From Eubacteriales bacterium (GTDB taxonomy: Bacteria; Bacillota; Clostridia; Lachnospirales; Lachnospiraceae), in contig JAUNHC010000032.1 of NCBI GenBank assembly GCA_030524175.1, positions 1 through 63,485 of the forward strand: a stretch of 63,485 bases of DNA. Reading direction: 5' to 3'. Numbering within the stretch: the stretch's first letter is position 1; the number at the start of each line of letters is the position of its first letter. The notes under the pieces are model-generated. The model ran no database searches, was not told the origin of the DNA, and saw only the letters and a list, made by a program, of their open reading frames with translations. The position numbers and the translations under genes are program-made. This document shows positions 1 to 8,243 of the stretch, piece by piece.

Positions 1-4
1 AATA

Positions 5-46
5 GCCCCTTATAGGGGCAGTGCAAGCCACCGGCTAAGCCGGTGG
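5..46 (+). other. Two adjacent hairpins at the left edge
   Basis: Two perfect stem-loops lie almost back to back: GCCCCT/AGGGGC (5-10 with 14-19) and CCACCGGC/GCCGGTGG (28-35 with 39-46, 3-nt loop). No T-run follows. Such paired GC hairpins resemble what I remember of the end of IS200/IS605-type TnpB elements, but no transposase is visible because the window starts here. They could equally be a terminator of an upstream gene. Confidence 0.35.
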
Positions 47-110
47 TCTTGACTTTAGGGCAGTTGTAAGAGAACATGGAAAATATACGGGTAACTGACA
101 AGTAATAGAC

Positions 111-179
111 TGTAAATGACAGTTTACATTGACATTAAGCGTACAAAGTGTTATCCTTCAATTAAGAGTACATCATGTA
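111..179 (+). promoter_or_regulatory. Promoter and candidate BlaI operators of the first blaI/blaR1 pair
   Basis: A good sigma-A promoter is visible: TTGACA (129-134), 17-bp spacer, TATCCT (152-157). Two dyads flank it: TGTAAA-N6-TTTACA (111-128), abutting the -35 box, and TACA-TCA-TGTA (169-179), just past the expected start. BlaI/MecI repressors are known to bind TACA/TGTA dyads, so both are likely autoregulatory operators. The operator assignment is inferred. Confidence 0.6.
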
Positions 180-198
180 ATCAAAGGAGGACGGGATC

Positions 199-576
199 GT
201 GCAGCAAATTTCTGATTATGAATTAGAGCTAATGAAGATTATTTGGGCAAATAATGGTACTGCTTTATATGCTGAAATCGCCAAAGCGCTGGAGGAGAAA
301 GGAACGCCATGGACCAAGAATACAATTATCACTCTGGCCTCCCGGCTGATTGAAAAAGGCTTTTTAAAAGCCAATAAAATCGGGCGCAGGAATGAATACA
401 AAGCTATTATTACCGTAGAGAAATATCAATCAGCACAAGCCCAGTCTTTCCTTGACAAAGTTTATGAAGGCAATGCCAAAGGGCTTGTGGCTGCACTTAT
501 GGAGAAAGAACTGCTTTCATCAGAGGATTTAGAACAACTAAAATCCTATTGGGAGGGTGGTGAACATAGTTCATGA
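199..576 (+). CDS. BlaI/MecI/CopY-family transcriptional repressor
   Basis: A 125-residue winged-helix repressor of the penicillinase-repressor family. The N-terminal half (about 1-75) carries the typical pattern ELELMKIIWANNGT followed by TKNTIITLASRLIEKGFL; the C-terminal half is the dimerisation and cleavage region. The start is GTG, chosen because AAAGGAGG sits 8 nt upstream. It overlaps the next gene by four bases (ATGA), so repressor and sensor protease are translationally coupled as in bla/mec systems. In known systems the partner protease inactivates the repressor after signal sensing. No beta-lactamase gene lies nearby, so the regulated target is unknown. The family call is firm. Confidence 0.92.
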   Translation: MQQISDYELELMKIIWANNGTALYAEIAKALEEKGTPWTKNTIITLASRLIEKGFLKANKIGRRNEYKAIITVEKYQSAQAQSFLDKVYEGNAKGLVAALMEKELLSSEDLEQLKSYWEGGEHSS

Positions 577-2486
577 ACGAAGTATTAAAAATGGCTGTTT
601 CATTGTCTTTTTCCGGTACTTTGTTGATGGCACTCCTTTTTCTTATCCGTATAGCAGTCAAGAAATGGACAAGCAAGGGATGGTGTTATTACATTTGGCT
701 TATCATTATCGCACGTTTGCTGCTGCCTTTTTCTCCGGAAACAAGCATTGCAGGGAATGTGATTGAACAAACAGATTTCTATGCGGAACAAATCAAAATG
801 CAGGTGCAGGAGGATAAGCCTCCGATGTTCATCATCCCAGAGCCGGTTCAAACAGAAGTTCAGACAGATAATGCGGCATCAGCAAAGATTTTTCGGTGGA
901 AAAATATGCTAGAGGCCGTTACGCAAAATCTGGGGGCTATCTGGTTGATCATCGCCCTTATTATGTTGGTGAGAAAGATAACGGTTTATCAGAGCTTTGT
1001 TCATTATGTACGGGCAGGAAGCACACAGGTTGCAGATATCAAGCTTTTGGAGCTGCTTGGTAAAATTGTTGAGAAAGAAAAGATCAGAGTGTCGGTTGAA
1101 TTATTTGTAAATCCGCTCATTTCATCCCCTATTCTCATTGGATTTTTTCATCCTTGTATTGTGTTTCCTTCCACGGAGATTTCAAGCACTGATTTATCAA
1201 GAATCATTCAGCATGAACTGAAACATTATAAACGTAAGGATATGTTTTATAAATGGATAGTGCAGATCACCATATGCCTGCATTGGTTTAATCCTTTTGT
1301 ATATATTATGAGCCATATCATCAGCCGGGATTGTGAGCTGTCTTGTGACGAGGCAGTGATACGGACACTGGATGTCACAGAACGGCGTTCTTACGGAGAT
1401 GCACTGCTAAATGCAGTGAGTACCGGCAGATATAGGGACAGTTCAGTTACGGCTGCATTGGGACAAAGCAGGGAGCTTCTGAAAGAAAGGTTGGATGCAA
1501 TCATGCAATACCGGGAAAAACCAAAATATTTCATATTTTTGTCTCTGCTTTTGACAGGTTTGCTGCTTTTTGGATTTGTCTTTACAGGGGCTTATCAAGT
1601 GAATGCGTTGGCCAATGATACTAAGCAGAACGAAAGCGCAGAAATGGAGAATGCGATCATCAACGGTGAAAAATGGTACTTTATTGCCAATGAAACACAG
1701 CTTCGGGGAATCGGAAACACAGCAGACAGCTTAAGTAAAAAATATTTACTAAGCAATGATATTGAGCTTACATCTGATTGGGAGCCTATCGGGACTGCCA
1801 ACGCACCGTTTACAGGTGTTTTCGATGGTAATGGCAGTACACTTCTGGGATTATCAATGAAAGATCCAAATGCAGAAATCGCAGGTCTGTTTGGATATGC
1901 AAAAAATGCAGTATTTCATAATATTGAGTTGGTTGATGTGGATATTTCATCTGCCGGAAGTAATGTGGAGAACAAAAAGGTGGATGCTGTTTGTGCAGTA
2001 CCCATAGACTGCGACATGACGGATAACCGGGTTTATCAATTAGAAAACATCTCTGAACCTGTTGAAATGGACACCATGGATTTTAAAGGAAAGACATATT
2101 ATCTTGTTTTTACAGAAGAACAGCTAAGAGCCATTTCCGCAGGACAATTCGGCATGGATAAGAATTTCATCCAACAAGGGGATATTGAAATGTCAGCCGA
2201 TGAATGGATACCCATTGGTACATATGAGGACCCTTTTACAGGCATCTACAATGGCAATGGTTATGAGATAAAAGGTCTTACTATGGAGAATCCTTATGCT
2301 CAAATTGTCGGTCTGTTCGGATATGCCAAAGGTGCACAAATCTACAATATTACCATGCGAGATTATGATATACTATCAGCAGCAGCAAAGGCAGCCACCA
2401 AAGGCGTAGCACCAATTGTCGTTTATCCTATGGGAAATACAGAGGTTTATGACAATGTGGTATACCCGAAAGAAAACGGGGACTGA
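573..2486 (+). CDS. BlaR1-like M56 metalloprotease with C-terminal GLUG-type repeats
   Basis: A 637-residue membrane sensor-protease. N-terminal membrane helices surround an M56 zinc protease domain with H214-E-L-K-H218, followed by the typical LHWFNPFVY and CELSCDEAV motifs. After a last membrane helix (about 310-330) the extracellular part is not a penicillin-binding domain. Instead it contains two copies of a W-x-PIGT-x4-PFTG-x-(F/Y)-(D/N)-GNG-x4-GL motif, near residues 398 and 542, which is the GLUG pattern of adhesin-like surface proteins. So the sensor probably detects something other than a beta-lactam at the penicilloyl serine. It is coupled to the upstream BlaI gene by an ATGA overlap. 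Protease assignment is strong; the ligand is unknown. Confidence 0.88.
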   Translation: MNEVLKMAVSLSFSGTLLMALLFLIRIAVKKWTSKGWCYYIWLIIIARLLLPFSPETSIAGNVIEQTDFYAEQIKMQVQEDKPPMFIIPEPVQTEVQTDNAASAKIFRWKNMLEAVTQNLGAIWLIIALIMLVRKITVYQSFVHYVRAGSTQVADIKLLELLGKIVEKEKIRVSVELFVNPLISSPILIGFFHPCIVFPSTEISSTDLSRIIQHELKHYKRKDMFYKWIVQITICLHWFNPFVYIMSHIISRDCELSCDEAVIRTLDVTERRSYGDALLNAVSTGRYRDSSVTAALGQSRELLKERLDAIMQYREKPKYFIFLSLLLTGLLLFGFVFTGAYQVNALANDTKQNESAEMENAIINGEKWYFIANETQLRGIGNTADSLSKKYLLSNDIELTSDWEPIGTANAPFTGVFDGNGSTLLGLSMKDPNAEIAGLFGYAKNAVFHNIELVDVDISSAGSNVENKKVDAVCAVPIDCDMTDNRVYQLENISEPVEMDTMDFKGKTYYLVFTEEQLRAISAGQFGMDKNFIQQGDIEMSADEWIPIGTYEDPFTGIYNGNGYEIKGLTMENPYAQIVGLFGYAKGAQIYNITMRDYDILSAAAKAATKGVAPIVVYPMGNTEVYDNVVYPKENGD

Positions 2487-2539
2487 ACGGTAATTTGTCT
2501 ATCTGTAAATAAAAAGTATTGTAGCGATGGCAGGACAGT

Positions 2540-2621
2540 CTAAACAAAATAGAATTCTTCAAGCAGTGGTTTGTAAATTAAAATTTCAATTCCGTTGCCT
2601 GGAGAATTTTATTTTGTTTAG
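2540..2621. terminator. Convergent stem-loop between blaR1 and the DUF5131 gene
   Basis: A 19-bp inverted repeat (2540-2558 with 2603-2621, one mismatch) starts with CTAAACAAAATA. It lies between two converging genes and is A/T rich, so it can serve as a bidirectional terminator. The 44-nt loop is longer than usual. Confidence 0.5.
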
Positions 2622-2638
2622 TGTAAGAAAGTGAATTA

Positions 2639-3361
2639 TTAAAACAATCGTTTCCCGTTTAAAATATTTATGCCAAGCTCTTTTGCCATACCGGTTTGCT
2701 TAAATGGGTTTATTTTTTCTGTTATGCCATTGCGCTTAAAGAAAGTACCGGTATTTTTAAACCAGAAGGTTACGTTTGCTTTTACACATTGTTCACGGAT
2801 ATTTAGTACCCAGTTATAATCACATTCCCGGGCTTCCCGTCCTGTTTCACCGCCAACTGTAACATGTTCTGCCCCATGAAGATAGGGTGTCAGATCTATT
2901 GGTCCTAATAAGGGGGCACAAGCTATAAAGCGCCTTTTTATGGGATAGGATAAAAACAATGGGAGTCTTTCATCAGCTAATTTTTGATTTTCAACAGTAC
3001 ATCCAATATTCACATTGTCATATCCTGCCCCCCAATCTGATGGGAGAGAGACAAGGAAACGGTCTATCCGTTTAGTTAAAATCAAAAATTCTATATCTGT
3101 TCTTTCCTTGATCATGGCCCAGACTTCCTTGCGCCATTCATCTGCTTCAGGAAGAAAAAAGTCAGTTGCAAAACAGGTGGCAAGAATTTTGTTTCCTTTG
3201 ATATTATATTCGCCCTTTGCATTCTTTCTTATAGGCCAGTCAAATTTATCTGTTTTTTGGATGGTATTTTGGCCATAGCGTTTCGCATGTGGCCCGTAAA
3301 AATAGCAATTTGTACAGCCGTCACTGATCTTGTAACAGCCTGTCCATGGTTCCCAGTTCAT
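2639..3361 (-). CDS. DUF5131 (phage Gp37/Gp68-like) family protein
   Basis: A 240-residue protein starting MNWEPWTGC. The early cysteine cluster C-x6-C-x2-C (GCYKISDGCTNCYFY) and the later VTVGGETG motif are typical of the Gp37/Gp68 (DUF5131) family. That family is found in phages and bacteria and appears related to radical SAM folds; its reaction is not known to me. The start was chosen at the ATG preceded by AAAGGAGG; an upstream in-frame start would lack a ribosome binding site. It stands alone between two regulatory loci, convergent with blaR1, so context gives no function. Confidence 0.75.
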   Translation of the reverse strand: MNWEPWTGCYKISDGCTNCYFYGPHAKRYGQNTIQKTDKFDWPIRKNAKGEYNIKGNKILATCFATDFFLPEADEWRKEVWAMIKERTDIEFLILTKRIDRFLVSLPSDWGAGYDNVNIGCTVENQKLADERLPLFLSYPIKRRFIACAPLLGPIDLTPYLHGAEHVTVGGETGREARECDYNWVLNIREQCVKANVTFWFKNTGTFFKRNGITEKINPFKQTGMAKELGINILNGKRLF

Positions 3362-3527
3362 AGTCACATTCCTCCTTTTATTAAATGCTGTAGGGATCAA
3401 AAGGTATTTTCCCCCCTGATGCCTACGGATTTCTTCCCACTTCGTGCTCCAGAAATCCTAAAAACATTCAGAATCTGCCCTGATCGGGCTGATTTTTCAT
3501 GTTTTACGGGTCCAAAACTCATCTAAT

Positions 3528-3699
3528 TGCATGCGGGCATGCATTGTATGACCTTTTGACCCTGTCATCATTAAATTGTACTATAGATAGTAATTCCCGC
3601 ATAGTAAAAATTCGACATCATTGGGAGAACAAGTGAAACGGAATTACTGTTCGCTGGTAATATCACGCGAGGGCATTACCGGGCGGAATGAACAGCAAT
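3528..3699. repeat. Palindromic intergenic element, copy 1 (in a 0.48-kb gene-free gap)
   Basis: The gap from 3362 to 3842 holds no convincing gene. It contains a TGCATGC/GCATGCA dyad (3528-3543) and a compact palindromic unit at about 3643-3699, with arms CTGTTC/GAACAG and GGTAAT/ATTACC. The stretch 3643-3672 (core CTGGTAATATC, then CGCGAGG) matches the reverse complement of 35663-35692 at about 26 of 30 bases. This makes it a dispersed small repeat, possibly a degenerate miniature element. Confidence 0.6.
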
Positions 3700-3842
3700 G
3701 AAACGTAAAATGTATATAATTGTTAGATAGGATATTATGTGTTAGAATTCTGTAATGGAACAATTGCATTGCAGATTGGCTTGCCCTTCATTCTGTATTG
3801 TGTGAGGGTTTTGAATACAACAGTGGAAGGAAGCGTGGTATA

Positions 3843-5021
3843 GTGGATTTAAGTGTAGAACAAATCAGAAATTTCCGGCTGTATTCCCATCATTTGGATA
3901 AGGAGTACCAGAAATCAGATGTGGTCAGTCTTGTGGGCGCCTGCGGGATGCAGAATTCACCACCCGGGGCGTGGGAGACAGCCCTTTACAACCGCATTCC
4001 CCAATGCGGCTTGAGTGAGATGGAAGACATGTTGCACAAAGACAAGCTTCTTTTACAGGCATGGAGCTTCCGGGGAGCCCCGGTTGTGTTTCCGGTTTGT
4101 GAAAGCGATGCATTTTTATCCTCTCTTATTCCAGAAGGAAATGAGCCGTGGATTTACACAAAGGGAATTGGGCTGGGGCTTGAGGTTTTGCAAATGACCC
4201 TGGATGAATTGCTTTGCACCTTAAAGCAGGTAATGCCACGGTTGGACGATACTGTTATTGTGAGCAAAACCACGTTGGATCAGACATTAGCTCAATGGAT
4301 GCTGCCATTGCTGCCTGGAGAAAAGCAGGAATTGTGGAATCAGCCGTCAATGTATGGAAACCCGGATAAGCAGACAGTGGGCGGTGCCGTAGTTTCCTTT
4401 TTGCTGCGGCCTTGTGCTTTCAATGGTCTGGTTGTATTTGGGGAAAGGGAAGGGATCAGCCCTTCTTTCACGTCCTATAAAGGCTGGACAGGTAATACCT
4501 TGAGTTTAGAAGAGGAATCAGGGAAGAAGATTGTACGTAAATTTCTGCACTGCTATGGACCGGCGACTGTGGATTCATTTGTAAGCTGGCTTGGGTGCTC
4601 CGGACAGCAGGGAAGGCGCATGTGGAAAAGCATTTCAGAAGAAACAGAGCCAGTGACGGTATTTGGGAAAAAGGCATTTATTCTTTCCGAGGACAGAGAA
4701 CGATTGTTTTCCCCGGAATCCTGCAGGAGAGACTTAGTCCTTCTGGGAGGACATGACCCCTATCTCGACCAGCGTGACCGATGCATACTGCAGCCGGACA
4801 AATCCTTGCACAAACAGATCTGGAGACTGGTAACAAATCCGGGAGCTGTTGTGTACCGGGGAGAGGTTATTGGAATTTGGACAAGTAAGAAAAAAGGGCG
4901 GGGAATGGAAATTAGTATGACCTTATGGAAGGATATCTATGAAGAAAAAAAGTTATTGAATCTTGCTGAGAGGTATGCGGATTTCCGCCAGGAGAGGATA
5001 ATAAGTGTAGAGATTAAATGA
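3843..5021 (+). CDS. Winged-helix DNA-binding domain protein of the AlkX/YcaQ (HTH_42) group
   Basis: About 392 residues. It begins MDLSVEQIRNFRLYSHHLDK and has the family block GMQNSPPGAWETAL near the N-terminus, the pattern of HTH_42 proteins, which include the DNA glycosylases AlkZ and YcaQ/AlkX. Those enzymes remove alkylated or cross-linked bases. Here the catalytic Q-x-Q position appears to read Q-N-S, so glycosylase activity is uncertain. I prefer the GTG start at 3843 because GGAAGGAAG lies about 9 nt upstream and the family usually begins close to the RxFRLxxHHL motif. A TTG at 3798 would add 15 residues. It is a single-gene unit ended by a strong hairpin. Confidence 0.65.
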   Translation: MDLSVEQIRNFRLYSHHLDKEYQKSDVVSLVGACGMQNSPPGAWETALYNRIPQCGLSEMEDMLHKDKLLLQAWSFRGAPVVFPVCESDAFLSSLIPEGNEPWIYTKGIGLGLEVLQMTLDELLCTLKQVMPRLDDTVIVSKTTLDQTLAQWMLPLLPGEKQELWNQPSMYGNPDKQTVGGAVVSFLLRPCAFNGLVVFGEREGISPSFTSYKGWTGNTLSLEEESGKKIVRKFLHCYGPATVDSFVSWLGCSGQQGRRMWKSISEETEPVTVFGKKAFILSEDRERLFSPESCRRDLVLLGGHDPYLDQRDRCILQPDKSLHKQIWRLVTNPGAVVYRGEVIGIWTSKKKGRGMEISMTLWKDIYEEKKLLNLAERYADFRQERIISVEIK

Positions 5022-5063
5022 TTCTGTCAAATAAAGTGTCCGGCAAGTATCCAGAAAGAAGGC

Positions 5064-5099
5064 CAGAACCGCCGGCGCATATTGGCGCCGCCGGTTCTG
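5064..5099. terminator. GC-rich convergent hairpin
   Basis: A 14-bp stem (5064-5077 with 5086-5099, one C-C mismatch, outer arm CAGAACCG) with an 8-nt loop lies between the converging AlkX-like and second blaR1 genes. There is no clear T-run on either side. Confidence 0.5.
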
Positions 5100-5120
5100 T
5101 GATCTCCGGGTAAGGATGAT

Positions 5121-6830
5121 TTAGCTTTTGAACTCTTCTGGTGGGATTTCCTTAATTTCTGAAATACTACCGGAATCATCACGGATGACTTTTAACCGAA
5201 GGGTACTGTCGTCTAAATATTTTTCAGTTCCATAGTTATAGCCGCTATCCTGGATAAATGTGACAACATTTCCTTTGTAATATATCGCATTACTGTCGGG
5301 ATCCAATGAAAATCCATTGTCTATATATTCCTTTGGTAATTTAGTCCTTGCAAGAATATATGGAAAGTCAGAGTCACTGGATATACATATTATGCGGTTC
5401 AGTTCCGGCATCTCAAGGTAAAAAAGTACGCTTGTGGATTTCGGATGCTTATCGCGGCTTTCGCTTCTGGCATTATATTCCTCCTGAGTTGCCAGGCGCA
5501 GGCCAGTGAGCTTATCACCATCGTATACTGTGCGGATATCTACATTGTCTTCCGGCATTTCCTCCTTATTTGAAATTGCTATATACACACCTATATTTTC
5601 GTCATACAATTCTCTCACAGGCTTGCCTTCATATTGCAGGTATTTGTTGTCTTTATCCAAGGTTAACCCTAAGGGCTCATAATACAGAAGCTGGTCCAGC
5701 ATTACATTTTCCAGGTTAAGGGAAACAGCGCATTCCTTAAACACGGATGCCTGATCGTCCATATCGGTACCTGATGCGAATACTGTCAGGGAACCAAATA
5801 TAAGAACAACCGCTGTGATTATACTAAAAATATTTGATTTTTTATATTTCATAATAGTAACGATCCTTTCTTGAGCTATATTTTTTCCGAAGCTGCTGAA
5901 AAGGATGGAAAGTCCGGATTTTTTCTCGGCACAGCGCAATAATGTCATGGCATAGGGTTCTTTTGCTTTGTCTCCAAGTCTGGCGATCACTTCTTCGTCG
6001 CAGGATATCTCTAAATCCTGTTGAATAAGATAGCACATCAGCCATACAAAAGGATTGAACCAATGGAGACAAAGAGCAGCGGCAGCTGCAAGCTTCCAGA
6101 TCTGGTCCCTCCGGCGGAGATGACAAAGCTCATGCTCTATTATGTAGGTGACAGACTGGATGTCGCTCATGTCCATAAATTTGGGGAACACTATTTGAGG
6201 ACGCCATATACCGCAGGCTACGGGAGTGTTGATCTGGTCAGAAACTAAAAGCCGGACCTTATGCCAGTCTGTAAGCCTTGTACCAAGATACAGATTACAG
6301 ATGTCTGGGTTAAGGGGAAGTGCTTCTTTTATTCTTCTATTGCTGCGTAAATAAGAGGCAGTTAGGATGAAAAACATGATAGCAGCACCTGCAGCCCATA
6401 AGCCTGTTAACAACATTCTGGAATAAGAATAGAGTGGAACGCCATAACTTCCGGATACTTCTGTTGAAGACTTTCTGTCTGTTCCGGCACTGAGTCCATC
6501 CATGTCATCTGAAGAATGTGTACTGTAAGATGCATCGATATGGGCGGAAGAAATATTTTCCGCATCCGTTACATCTTGTTTTCCGGTGTACAGCTTATTA
6601 TGCTGTTCTGAAAGATAACTGGTGATTTCTCGGGTAAATTCAAGCCCTGAAGATACTGGGGGGTTAAAGGTCAGGGAAAACGGCAGTATAAGACGTAGAA
6701 GGACAATACCCCAAAGGATAACAAATATTTTCCTGTGCATATACCTTTTCGTTATAATACGTATCACCGAGATTGTGGCAATGAGAAGCGCAGCCATTAT
6801 ACTACGTTCTAAAAATCCTGCTGCATTCAT
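5121..6830 (-). CDS. BlaR1/MecR1-like M56 membrane metalloprotease
   Basis: A 569-residue protein with N-terminal membrane helices, an M56 protease core with H233-E-L-C-H237, the LHWFNPFVWLM and LEISCDEEV motifs, and a further membrane segment near residue 345. The C-terminal 215 residues are extracellular and look like neither a penicillin-binding domain nor the GLUG repeats of the paralogue at the start of the window. It lies 10 bp downstream of its repressor gene and is surely cotranscribed with it. It should cleave or inactivate that repressor in response to an unknown envelope signal. Two such systems within 7 kb, with different sensor domains, is unusual. Confidence 0.88.
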   Translation of the reverse strand: MNAAGFLERSIMAALLIATISVIRIITKRYMHRKIFVILWGIVLLRLILPFSLTFNPPVSSGLEFTREITSYLSEQHNKLYTGKQDVTDAENISSAHIDASYSTHSSDDMDGLSAGTDRKSSTEVSGSYGVPLYSYSRMLLTGLWAAGAAIMFFILTASYLRSNRRIKEALPLNPDICNLYLGTRLTDWHKVRLLVSDQINTPVACGIWRPQIVFPKFMDMSDIQSVTYIIEHELCHLRRRDQIWKLAAAAALCLHWFNPFVWLMCYLIQQDLEISCDEEVIARLGDKAKEPYAMTLLRCAEKKSGLSILFSSFGKNIAQERIVTIMKYKKSNIFSIITAVVLIFGSLTVFASGTDMDDQASVFKECAVSLNLENVMLDQLLYYEPLGLTLDKDNKYLQYEGKPVRELYDENIGVYIAISNKEEMPEDNVDIRTVYDGDKLTGLRLATQEEYNARSESRDKHPKSTSVLFYLEMPELNRIICISSDSDFPYILARTKLPKEYIDNGFSLDPDSNAIYYKGNVVTFIQDSGYNYGTEKYLDDSTLRLKVIRDDSGSISEIKEIPPEEFKS

Positions 6831-6840
6831 GTATGCCTCC

Positions 6841-7200
6841 TTACTTCAACTGTTCTATGAGTTGTTTCAAACGGGCTATTTCATTACTGGAGAGATTTTT
6901 TCCGTCCAAAAAAGCAGCGAAAAATTTCTCAGTGGAACCATCAAACATTTTGCTGATCAGTTCCTGGGTTTCGTACTGTTGTACTGCTTCTCTGGATATC
7001 AGTGCATGACACATAAAGTTAGGGTCAGTACGCCGGACAGCACCCTTATCAACACATTTCTTTATAACTGTATAAGTAGTATTTCTGTTCCAGCCAATCT
7101 CATCTTTCAACAGTCTGGCAATCTGGCCGGCAGGTAAATCACCTTCTTTCCATAAAACCTCCATTATCTTTAATTCTGAATCAAAAAGTTTGATATCCAT
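6841..7200 (-). CDS. BlaI/MecI/CopY-family repressor
   Basis: A 119-residue winged-helix repressor: the DNA-recognition part GWNRNTTYTVIKKCVDKGAV matches the BlaI/MecI signature. The start ATG follows AAAGGAG on the minus strand. It is the first gene of a two-gene operon with the M56 protease downstream. Three near-identical dyads cover its own promoter, which strongly suggests autorepression. No effector gene such as a beta-lactamase is adjacent. Confidence 0.92.
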   Translation of the reverse strand: MDIKLFDSELKIMEVLWKEGDLPAGQIARLLKDEIGWNRNTTYTVIKKCVDKGAVRRTDPNFMCHALISREAVQQYETQELISKMFDGSTEKFFAAFLDGKNLSSNEIARLKQLIEQLK

Positions 7201-7214
7201 GGTTAACTCCTTTG

Positions 7215-7288
7215 ACTATTGCAATAGTTATCTAGATATTATTATACTATCACAATAGTCATATTCTGTCAATGACTATTGTGATAGT
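7215..7288 (-). promoter_or_regulatory. Promoter with three BlaI-type operators
   Basis: Three 14-bp dyads of form ACTATYRYRATAGT occur at 7215-7228 (ACTATTGCAATAGT), 7246-7259 (ACTATCACAATAGT) and 7275-7288 (ACTATTGTGATAGT), with centres 31 and 29 bp apart. The minus-strand promoter has TTGACA at 7272-7267 and TATAAT at 7246-7241 (20-bp spacer), or TAGTAT at a 17-bp spacer. The middle dyad lies between -35 and -10. Dimers on one face of the helix would block RNA polymerase. Dyads are seen directly; binding by the adjacent BlaI-type protein is inferred. Confidence 0.8.
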
Positions 7289-7401
7289 TAAGAGTTTGAA
7301 ATATAACATAGAATGATACCGAGTTTAAAAGGCTGAATTATACATGTCCAAATACAGTTGGATGACTCTGGGACCCACAGGTATCATAGCCATATAAAAA
7401 T

Positions 7402-7437
7402 AACCGGAAAATCTTTAAATATAAAGAAATTCCGGTT
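7402..7437 (-). terminator. Terminator downstream of the flavodoxin gene
   Basis: AACCGGAA (7402-7409) pairs with TTCCGGTT (7430-7437). On the minus strand the stem is followed by ATTTTTAT, as expected for an intrinsic terminator of the flavodoxin gene. Confidence 0.65.
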
Positions 7438-7528
7438 CATTTTATTAAGCTTTTTAAGAATATACTTATAGCTCAGAAAGTATCATAATTTGTAACTGCC
7501 TGCGCATGTCTCAACTGCTGCCATGATT

Positions 7529-8035
7529 TTACGAAAACAGCTCCTCTATAATTTTTTCCAATTCTGCAATATCTTTCTCGTCAGGCCGTCCGATTCCCTG
7601 GCGGTAATTAAGGAGCATAGAAGCCGCTCTGGCATCATCAGGATTGTCCTGTGTCATTTTCTCATAGCGTTTGCCGATAGAGTCGGGCATCTGCCCCTGA
7701 CACATATATGTACCAAGCAACGTATTGGAGGAAGGAAGCTGACCGAGTACATTACTTAATATGGTATGGAAATAATCCTCGCTGCCGCCGAAACCAGCAG
7801 TTCCGAACAAAAATACCTTTTTACCCTGAAGCTGCTGCATGTAAGCAGCCATATTCTCATCACAAGTTCCCTTATCAGTCCAGAACCCAAGAAGAAACAA
7901 TTCAGCATCAGGAAGTTTCTCTGTTGACGCCGCACCGTAATATACGCATTCTTCTCCGGGAAGAAATTCTCTTAATGCAGCGGCAAGTCTCTCCGTATTT
8001 CCAGTAACACTACTATACACAATTGCATACTTCAT
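7529..8035 (-). CDS. Flavodoxin-family protein
   Basis: A 168-residue single-domain flavodoxin-like protein. The FMN phosphate loop is clear near the N-terminus (IVYSSVTGNTERLA) and the flavin-binding loop region follows (LLGFWTDKGTCDEN, then FGTAGFGGS). It would act as a cytoplasmic one- or two-electron carrier. The start ATG was chosen because AAGGAGG lies 9 nt upstream on the minus strand; a longer in-frame extension has no binding site and reads as non-coding. It is monocistronic, with a terminator just downstream. The redox partner is not evident from the neighbours. Confidence 0.85.
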   Translation of the reverse strand: MKYAIVYSSVTGNTERLAAALREFLPGEECVYYGAASTEKLPDAELFLLGFWTDKGTCDENMAAYMQQLQGKKVFLFGTAGFGGSEDYFHTILSNVLGQLPSSNTLLGTYMCQGQMPDSIGKRYEKMTQDNPDDARAASMLLNYRQGIGRPDEKDIAELEKIIEELFS

Positions 8036-8125
8036 AGTCACTACCTCCTTGTAAGCAATCAAGCCCATAACCGCCGGGCCAACAAATAGATACCTAAGTA
8101 TAAATCCGATTGTCCTCTCTGTCAA

Positions 8126-8181
8126 ATGCAGAAAGAATAATTCCCCTCTTCCTATGCAGAAAGAATAATTCCCCTCTTCCC
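8126..8181. repeat. Two tandem copies of a 28-bp sequence
   Basis: Units 8126-8153 and 8154-8181 are identical over 27 bases (each begins ATGCAGAAAGAATAATTCCC). They lie in the divergent region between the flavodoxin and TetR genes. They may be a recent slippage duplication; a regulatory role is possible but not shown. Confidence 0.9.
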
Positions 8182-8198
8182 TAAAACGGTCAATGGGG

Positions 8199-8215
8199 TA
8201 TAATGGTTATTAACC
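8199..8215 (+). promoter_or_regulatory. -10 box and candidate TetR operator
   Basis: A perfect TATAAT (8199-8204) is followed directly by the dyad GGTTATTAACC (8205-8215). Two copies of GGTCAATGG flank it (at about 8189 and 8221). No good -35 box is visible. The position just upstream of the TetR-family gene makes autoregulation likely. Confidence 0.5.
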
Positions 8216-8243
8216 GATATGGTCAATGGAGGTGATCCATAAA

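Noticed and set aside
199-7200. A beta-lactam resistance island around the two BlaI/BlaR1 pairs
   Set aside because: No beta-lactamase or penicillin-binding protein gene is present and the sensor domains are not penicillin-binding.
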